Assembly: GCF_002234595.1 (NCBI RefSeq)
Contig: NZ_NMUL01000033.1
Coordinates: 103,026 to 167,025, forward strand
From: Amycolatopsis vastitatis
Lineage (GTDB): Bacteria; Actinomycetota; Actinomycetes; Mycobacteriales; Pseudonocardiaceae
Reading direction: 5' to 3'
DNA: 64,000 nt
Below are positions 59,309 to 64,000 of this stretch, piece by piece (position 1 is the first letter of the stretch; every line of letters begins with the position of its first letter). The notes beneath the pieces are model-generated. The model saw only the letters and a list, made by a program, of their open reading frames with translations, was not told where the DNA came from and ran no database searches. Position numbers and translations under genes: made by a program.

Positions 59309-61491
59309 CCGCCCGGTGGTGGCGCGCGCTCGCCCGATGGCTGTCCCCTCGCCGCCGGGTGCCGGTGCTGCTGCAGCTCAGCGCCACCGAATGCGGCGCC
59401 GCGTGCCTCGCGATGCTGCTCGGCTACCACGGCCGTGTCACCCAGGTCTCGGAGTGCCGGGAGTTCTTCGGCGCCGCGCGCGACGGCATCACCGCGCGGG
59501 CGCTCGTCCAGGCCGCCCGGTCGTTCGGGTTGCGCACCAAGGTCTTTTCGCTCGACCTGCCCGCGCTCGGCCGGCTCGAGCTCCCGGTCATCGCGCACTG
59601 GTCGTTCAACCACTTCGTGATCATCGAGCGACGGCTGAGACGCGGTTACCGGATCGTCGACCCGGCGGTCGGCCGCCGGATCGTGGACGACGAGGAGTTC
59701 GCGCGCGAGTTCACCGGCGTCGCCATCACGGTGGCCCCGGGGCCCGGACTCGCCGCGCGCCGGCCGGGGCAGTCGGCGTGGTCGGTGTACCTGCGGCAGG
59801 TGCTGCGGATGCGGGGCTGGCGGCGGATGCTCGTCCAGGTGGTCGCCGCTTCCCTGATCCTGCAGGCGATGGCGCTCGCGGTCCCGGTGCTCACCAAGCT
59901 GCTCGTCGACTACGTCATCCCGCTGCACCTGACCGACCTGCTGGGCGTCATCGCCGTCGGCGTGGCGCTCATCGTCATCACTGACCTGGTGGCCGGGTAC
60001 CTCCGCTCGGCGATCCTCATCCACCTGCAGGGCCGCTTCGACACGCAGATCATGCTCGGCCTGTTCGGCCACCTGCTGAGCCTGCCCTACACGTTCTTCA
60101 CGCAGCGCACCAGCGGCGACCTCCTGCTGCGGCTGGGCAGTTCCGCGGTGATCCGGGAGATGCTCACCGGCCAGGCGCTGTCCGCGGTGCTCGACGGCGG
60201 GTTCGTGCTGGTGTTCCTCGTGGTGCTGTTCACGCAGAGCTGGGTGTTCGGGCTGCTCGCGTTCGGGATCGGCGCCGTCCAGGTGGTGGTGCTGCTGGTC
60301 ACGGCGCGCCCGCTGCGCGACCTGACCCAGCGCTACCTCGTGGCCCAGGCCGAGTCGCAGGGCTTCGGGGTGCAGCTGCTCAAGGGCATCGGCACGCTGA
60401 AGGCCAGCGGCGTCGAGGACCGGGTGCTGGACTTCTGGTCCGACCTGTTCCACCGCGAGCTGGGCTTTTCCTTGCGCCGCAACCAGTTCGCGGCGGTGGT
60501 GGACACCGTCCTGAACGCGCTGCGGACGTTCGCGCCGCTGGTGCTGCTCACCGTCGGCATGGTGAGCGTGACCGAGGGGTCGATGCCACTCGGCACGATG
60601 CTGGCGCTCATCGCCGTCGCCACGGCGTTCCTGACCCCGCTCGCCTCCTTGGTCACCACTGGACAGCAGTTGCAGCTGGCGGGCGCGCACCTGCGCCGGA
60701 TCATCGACGTCGTCGAGGCCGAACCCGAACCGGCCACCCCGGCGGGCGAACCGCGGCTCACCGGCCGGCTCGAGCTGTCCGGGGTCTCGTTCTCCTACGA
60801 CCCGCACGGGCCGCGGGTGCTCGAAGACGTGTCGTTCACCGCCGAACCCGGGCAGAAGATCGCGCTCGTCGGCCGCACCGGGGCCAGCAAGAGCACGCTG
60901 GCGTTGCTGCTGCTCGGGTTGTACCAGCCGACGGGCGGGACCATCCGCTACGACGGGACACCGCTGGCCGAGCTCGGGGTCCACGGGGTGCGCCGCCAGT
61001 TCGGTGTCGTGCTCCAGGAACCGTTCCTGTTCAACGGGTCCATCCGGGCGAACATCTCGATCGGCGACCCCGCCATGCCGCTGGACCGGGTGGTCGAAGC
61101 GGCGCGGCTGGCGGGCATCCACGACGAGATCGAGCGGATGCCGATGCAGTACGAGACGTTGCTCGGCGAAGGCGGCAGCGGCCTGTCCGGCGGCCAGCGC
61201 CAGCGGCTGGCCCTGGCCAGGGCGCTGGCCACGAACCCGACGTTCCTGCTCCTCGACGAGGCGACCAGCCACCTGGACATGGCGACGGAAGCGGTGGTGG
61301 ACACCAATCTCAGCGGGCTGGCGTGCACCCGGATCGTCATCGCCCACCGGCTGTCCACCATCCAGAACGCCGACCGGATCCTGGTGCTCGACCGGGGACG
61401 CGTCGTCGAGTCCGGCCGGCACGAAGAACTCCTCGAGCTCGGCGGCCACTACGCCGACCTGCTGCGCACCCAACTGGAGCGGACCCCATGA
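59305..61491 (+). CDS. C39-peptidase ABC transporter (LanT-like)
   Basis: 728 residues. The C39 peptidase has Cys30 (SATECGAACLAMLL), His103 (FNHFVII) and Asp119 (RIVDPAVG). The membrane domain has about six helices (~170-440), and the ATPase domain (~485-728) has signature LSGGQRQR and Walker B FLLLDEATS. It should cut the precursor after Gly-Ala and export the core. The Walker A reads GRTGASKST (523-531): Ser528 replaces the invariant Gly before Lys. The gene is otherwise intact. It overlaps both neighbours by 4 bp. Confidence 0.93.
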   Translation: MTARWWRALARWLSPRRRVPVLLQLSATECGAACLAMLLGYHGRVTQVSECREFFGAARDGITARALVQAARSFGLRTKVFSLDLPALGRLELPVIAHWSFNHFVIIERRLRRGYRIVDPAVGRRIVDDEEFAREFTGVAITVAPGPGLAARRPGQSAWSVYLRQVLRMRGWRRMLVQVVAASLILQAMALAVPVLTKLLVDYVIPLHLTDLLGVIAVGVALIVITDLVAGYLRSAILIHLQGRFDTQIMLGLFGHLLSLPYTFFTQRTSGDLLLRLGSSAVIREMLTGQALSAVLDGGFVLVFLVVLFTQSWVFGLLAFGIGAVQVVVLLVTARPLRDLTQRYLVAQAESQGFGVQLLKGIGTLKASGVEDRVLDFWSDLFHRELGFSLRRNQFAAVVDTVLNALRTFAPLVLLTVGMVSVTEGSMPLGTMLALIAVATAFLTPLASLVTTGQQLQLAGAHLRRIIDVVEAEPEPATPAGEPRLTGRLELSGVSFSYDPHGPRVLEDVSFTAEPGQKIALVGRTGASKSTLALLLLGLYQPTGGTIRYDGTPLAELGVHGVRRQFGVVLQEPFLFNGSIRANISIGDPAMPLDRVVEAARLAGIHDEIERMPMQYETLLGEGGSGLSGGQRQRLALARALATNPTFLLLDEATSHLDMATEAVVDTNLSGLACTRIVIAHRLSTIQNADRILVLDRGRVVESGRHEELLELGGHYADLLRTQLERTP

Positions 61492-62855
61492 ACGATCGGG
61501 CATTGACGGCGGACCTGCGCGGACTGCTCGCGGGCCGGGTCTCGGACGCCCCGGCGGCGCTGGCCGCGCACGAGACCGACTACGGCCAGGTCGTGTACCG
61601 CCGCCCTGCCGTGGTGGTCCGGCCGGACGGTCCCGCGGACGTCGCGGCCACCCTGCGCTACGCCACGAAGCACGGCATTCCCGTGTCACCCCGGGGCACC
61701 GGGCACTCCCTGCGCGGACAGTCCACCAACGACGGTGGCGTCGTGCTGGACCTGACCGGCCTGGATCACCTCTCGGTGGACGCCGAGGCGTGGCGGTTCC
61801 GCTGCGGTCCGGGTGCCCGGTGGCGCGCGGTGGTCGCCGCCGCGGCCCGGCACGGGCTGGTGCCGCCGGTGCTCACGAGCTACCCGCACGTCACGGTCGG
61901 CGGCACCCACTCGGCGGGCAGCTGGGGCGAGTCGTCGTTCCGCCACGGCGCCCAGGCCGACAACTGCACGGGCCTCGAAGTGGTGACCGGGGCCGGCGAA
62001 CGGCTGCGGTGCGGCCCGGAGACCGAACCCGAGCTGTTCGGGCACGTCCTCGGCGGAATGGGCCAGTTCGCGGTGATCACCGAGGTGGAGCACCGGCTGC
62101 GGGCGTACCGCCCGATCGCCCGGACCTACCCGCTGCACTACCGGACGGTCGAGGAGATGCTCGCCGACCTGCGGCGCCTGGTGGCTCCCGGCACCCCGCT
62201 GAACAGCCTGGAGTCCACCATCGAAGCCGCTCCCGACGGCACCTGGCGCCACCGGGTCCTGGCCACGCTGGAGGTCGACGACGCCGAGAGTGCTCCGCCG
62301 CGCTGCCCGGTGGCCGGCCTGGTGGCTCGCCAAGGACCGCCGTCCGACCAGCCCACGGCGACGTTCCTGGCTCGCCCGCGGGCCGGCGAGGTCCCGCCCG
62401 TGCCGGGCGTCGCCCAGCCCTGGGTGGTGACGTACCTGCCGTGGTCGCGCGCGCGGGTGTTCCTGTCCGTGTGCCGGCGCCGGCTGCACGGCTTGCTCGC
62501 CGGCGCCGACGCGATGGTGCTGTGGCCCGCCAGGCGTGCCGTGACGGCCACGCCCATGCTCCGGGTTCCGGACAGCGAAGCGGGAATGGTCATGGTCGCG
62601 CTCTTCCCGCGGGTGGCCACCGCGAAGCTGCCCGGCGCGCTGGCGCTGCTCGGCAAGGTCAGCGACCTGGCGCTGGAGCTGGGCGGCACCCGTCACCTGG
62701 CCACCTGGGTGCACTTCGACCTGCCGCGCTGGCGGCTGCACTTCGGCAGCGAGTGGCCGAAGGTGAACGAGCTGAAGCACCGCTACGACCCCGCCGGGAT
62801 CCTGAACCCGGGCTTCATCGAGTACGAGCCCTCGCCGGTGGTCTCGATGTTGTGA
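61488..62855 (+). CDS. FAD-linked oxidase (PCMH/VAO-type), cytokinin-oxidase-like
   Basis: 455 residues. The FAD-binding PCMH domain has PRGTGHSLRGQSTNDGGVV (His73 possibly carrying covalent FAD) and VTVGGTHSAGSWGESSF. The C-terminal substrate domain ends RYDPAGILNPGFIEYEPS. ATG 61488 overlaps the transporter stop, so it belongs to the lanthipeptide operon. VAO-type enzymes oxidise alcohols or amines; here it could modify the peptide or a coupled small molecule. It has no obvious twin-arginine signal. Confidence 0.88.
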   Translation: MNDRALTADLRGLLAGRVSDAPAALAAHETDYGQVVYRRPAVVVRPDGPADVAATLRYATKHGIPVSPRGTGHSLRGQSTNDGGVVLDLTGLDHLSVDAEAWRFRCGPGARWRAVVAAAARHGLVPPVLTSYPHVTVGGTHSAGSWGESSFRHGAQADNCTGLEVVTGAGERLRCGPETEPELFGHVLGGMGQFAVITEVEHRLRAYRPIARTYPLHYRTVEEMLADLRRLVAPGTPLNSLESTIEAAPDGTWRHRVLATLEVDDAESAPPRCPVAGLVARQGPPSDQPTATFLARPRAGEVPPVPGVAQPWVVTYLPWSRARVFLSVCRRRLHGLLAGADAMVLWPARRAVTATPMLRVPDSEAGMVMVALFPRVATAKLPGALALLGKVSDLALELGGTRHLATWVHFDLPRWRLHFGSEWPKVNELKHRYDPAGILNPGFIEYEPSPVVSML

Positions 62856-62898
62856 ATGACTCATTCCTGTCCCCAGACGACAGGAATGAGTCATTCAC
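62852..62898. terminator. Bidirectional terminator hairpin
   Basis: A perfect 20-bp stem (62852-62871 with 62879-62898; arm starting GTGAATGACTCATTCC) with a 7-base loop lies between convergent genes and includes the oxidase stop codon. Confidence 0.85.
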
Positions 62899-62917
62899 TA
62901 CACGCGGGCCGGCCCCC

Positions 62918-63934
62918 TCACCGCAACACCGGCAACCCCGCCCGCGACCACGCCCCCGCCAGCAGCTCGAAACTCCGCAACCGGGTGGCGACCTCCGCCG
63001 ACTCGGTGATCACCATCAGCTCGTCGGCCGCGGTTTCGGCGGCGAGCGCGGCCAGCCCGGCGGCGACCGTGTCCGGCGCGCCGGTGATCAGGTTGATCGG
63101 CAGCCGCCGGGCCTTGTCCACGTGCGGGTGCGCCGCGGCCGCCGCCGGGCCGAGCAGCAGCTGTTCCGACCGGCCGATCAGCATTTCCAGCACGCGCACG
63201 CGGTGCGGGTCCGCCAGCCGGTCCGCCTCATCGTCGGTGTCCGCGGCGAGGACGTTGATCGTGACGATCACGTACGGCCGGGCGAGGACCCCCGACGGGA
63301 CGAACGTTTCGCGGTAGAGCTGTATCGCGGGCAACGTGGCGCCGGTGCCGAAATGGTGGGCGTAGGCGTAGGGCAGGCCGAGCCGGGCCGCGAGCCGGGC
63401 GCTGAAGTCGCTCGACCCGAGCAACAGGACGCTCGGCGCGGTGCGGGCCACGGGAGTGGCGGCGAACCGGTCCCAGACGCCGTCGCTCGTCCGCGGGTCA
63501 CCGAGCAGTCCCAGCAGGTCCTGCAGGTACCGCGGGAACTCGGCGTCGGTCAGCGCGGCCGGCGCCCGGCGCAGCATCGACGCGGTGACCGGGTCGGTGC
63601 CGGGCGCCCGGCCGATCCCCAGGTCGATCCGCCCGGGATGCAGGGCCTCCAGCATGGCGAACTGCTCGGCGACGACGAGCGCGGGATGGTTGGGCAGCAT
63701 CACGCCGCCGGACCCGACCCGGATCCGCGACGTCACGGCGGCCAGGTGGGCGGCGAGCACCGCGGGCGAGGTGCTCGCCACGCTGCGCGCGTTGTGGTGC
63801 TCGGCGACCCAGAACCGGTGGTAGCCCAGCTCGTCGGCGCGGCGGGCGACCTCGGTCGTGTCCCGCAGCGCGTCGGCACTGGCCGACTCGGTGCCGAGCA
63901 GGGCGAGGTCGAGCACGGACAGCGGAACGGTCAT
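62918..63934 (-). CDS. LLM-class FMN-dependent monooxygenase (luciferase-like, group 1)
   Basis: 338 residues of the bacterial-luciferase-like fold: VLDLALLG at the N-terminus, ARRADELGYHRFWVAEHHN, GGVMLPNHPALVVAEQFAML and GRIDLGIGRAPGTDP. It uses reduced flavin; the substrate is unknown. ATG 63934 has GAGGAG 7 bases upstream. It is convergent with the lanthipeptide operon behind a strong hairpin, so a link to that pathway is unlikely. Confidence 0.92.
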   Translation of the reverse strand: MTVPLSVLDLALLGTESASADALRDTTEVARRADELGYHRFWVAEHHNARSVASTSPAVLAAHLAAVTSRIRVGSGGVMLPNHPALVVAEQFAMLEALHPGRIDLGIGRAPGTDPVTASMLRRAPAALTDAEFPRYLQDLLGLLGDPRTSDGVWDRFAATPVARTAPSVLLLGSSDFSARLAARLGLPYAYAHHFGTGATLPAIQLYRETFVPSGVLARPYVIVTINVLAADTDDEADRLADPHRVRVLEMLIGRSEQLLLGPAAAAAHPHVDKARRLPINLITGAPDTVAAGLAALAAETAADELMVITESAEVATRLRSFELLAGAWSRAGLPVLR

Positions 63935-63981
63935 CGGAGGCTCCTCTTTCGGTGGGGCAGGTCGCGCCGCGGCCCTCGCCG

Positions 63982-64000
63982 AGCGCCCCAATGTGGCGTT
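63982..64000. repeat. Partial copy of the AATGTGGCG intergenic repeat at the window end
   Basis: Nineteen bases identical to 46977-46995; the rest of the element is cut off. Confidence 0.75.

Noticed and set aside
1..64000. tRNA or rRNA genes
   Set aside because: I saw no tRNA-like cloverleaf with CCA-end region or rRNA sequence while reading either strand; a dedicated scan could still find one.

Overview
The window comes from a high-GC actinobacterium. Third codon positions are almost always G or C, GTG starts and 4-bp start/stop overlaps (GTGA, ATGA) are common, and there are a DUF222/HNH gene, a CebR-type operator and nonribosomal peptide synthetase (NRPS) genes. A dispersed in-gene palindrome (TCCACAGTGGA) and AATGTGGCG/AATGAGTCATT intergenic hairpins remind me of Amycolatopsis and other Pseudonocardiales, but the genus is an inference.

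Left part (1-21.7 kb). The window opens inside a biosynthetic cluster: the 5' part of an NRPS (A-T-C-A...) on the minus strand, divergent from a four-gene operon (ACP, acyl-CoA dehydrogenase, FkbH-like protein, 3-hydroxyacyl-CoA dehydrogenase) that looks like a hydroxymalonyl-ACP extender-unit pathway. Next come a zinc alcohol dehydrogenase, a small membrane protein with a 22-bp palindromic operator and a TetR regulator. These are followed by a secreted GH9 cellulase behind a perfect CebR box, a DUF222/HNH gene, a LacI-controlled sugar ABC importer operon ending in a glycosidase, and a secreted tripeptidyl-aminopeptidase-like hydrolase.

Middle (21.7-58.0 kb). This is a large extracellular contractile injection system (eCIS) locus. 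The DUF4255 cap gene and the AAA+ ATPase form one minus-strand pair. The structural operon runs on the minus strand from about 58.0 to 47.1 kb: sheath, tube, tail assembly protein, a very small DUF6760-like protein, second tube protein, DUF4157 repeat protein, LysM hub, VgrG-like spike, PAAR tip, gp25, gpJ-like and gpI-like baseplate proteins, and a membrane-anchored zinc ribbon. Between the two blocks lie plus-strand accessory genes: a two-enzyme peptidoglycan hydrolase, two dynamin-like GTPases, a 1514-residue DUF4157 protein with a toxin-like C-terminus, and a DUF4157/phospholipase-C-like/OmpA protein. An Hsp70-TM-propeller protein faces them on the minus strand. A MoxR/DUF58/transglutaminase-like trio (the last without its catalytic Cys) and two surface or membrane-anchored proteins follow. 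I recognise no tail-fibre gene.

Right part (58.0-64 kb). Divergent from the sheath is a compact class-II (mersacidin-type) lanthipeptide operon: precursor, hairpin, HlyD-like protein, C39-peptidase ABC transporter and FAD-linked oxidase, with no lanthionine synthetase in the window. A luciferase-like monooxygenase follows convergently.

The most interesting candidate system is the eCIS island with its cargo-like DUF4157 proteins, dynamin pair and chaperone/propeller proteins. The synthetase-less lanthipeptide operon is second.
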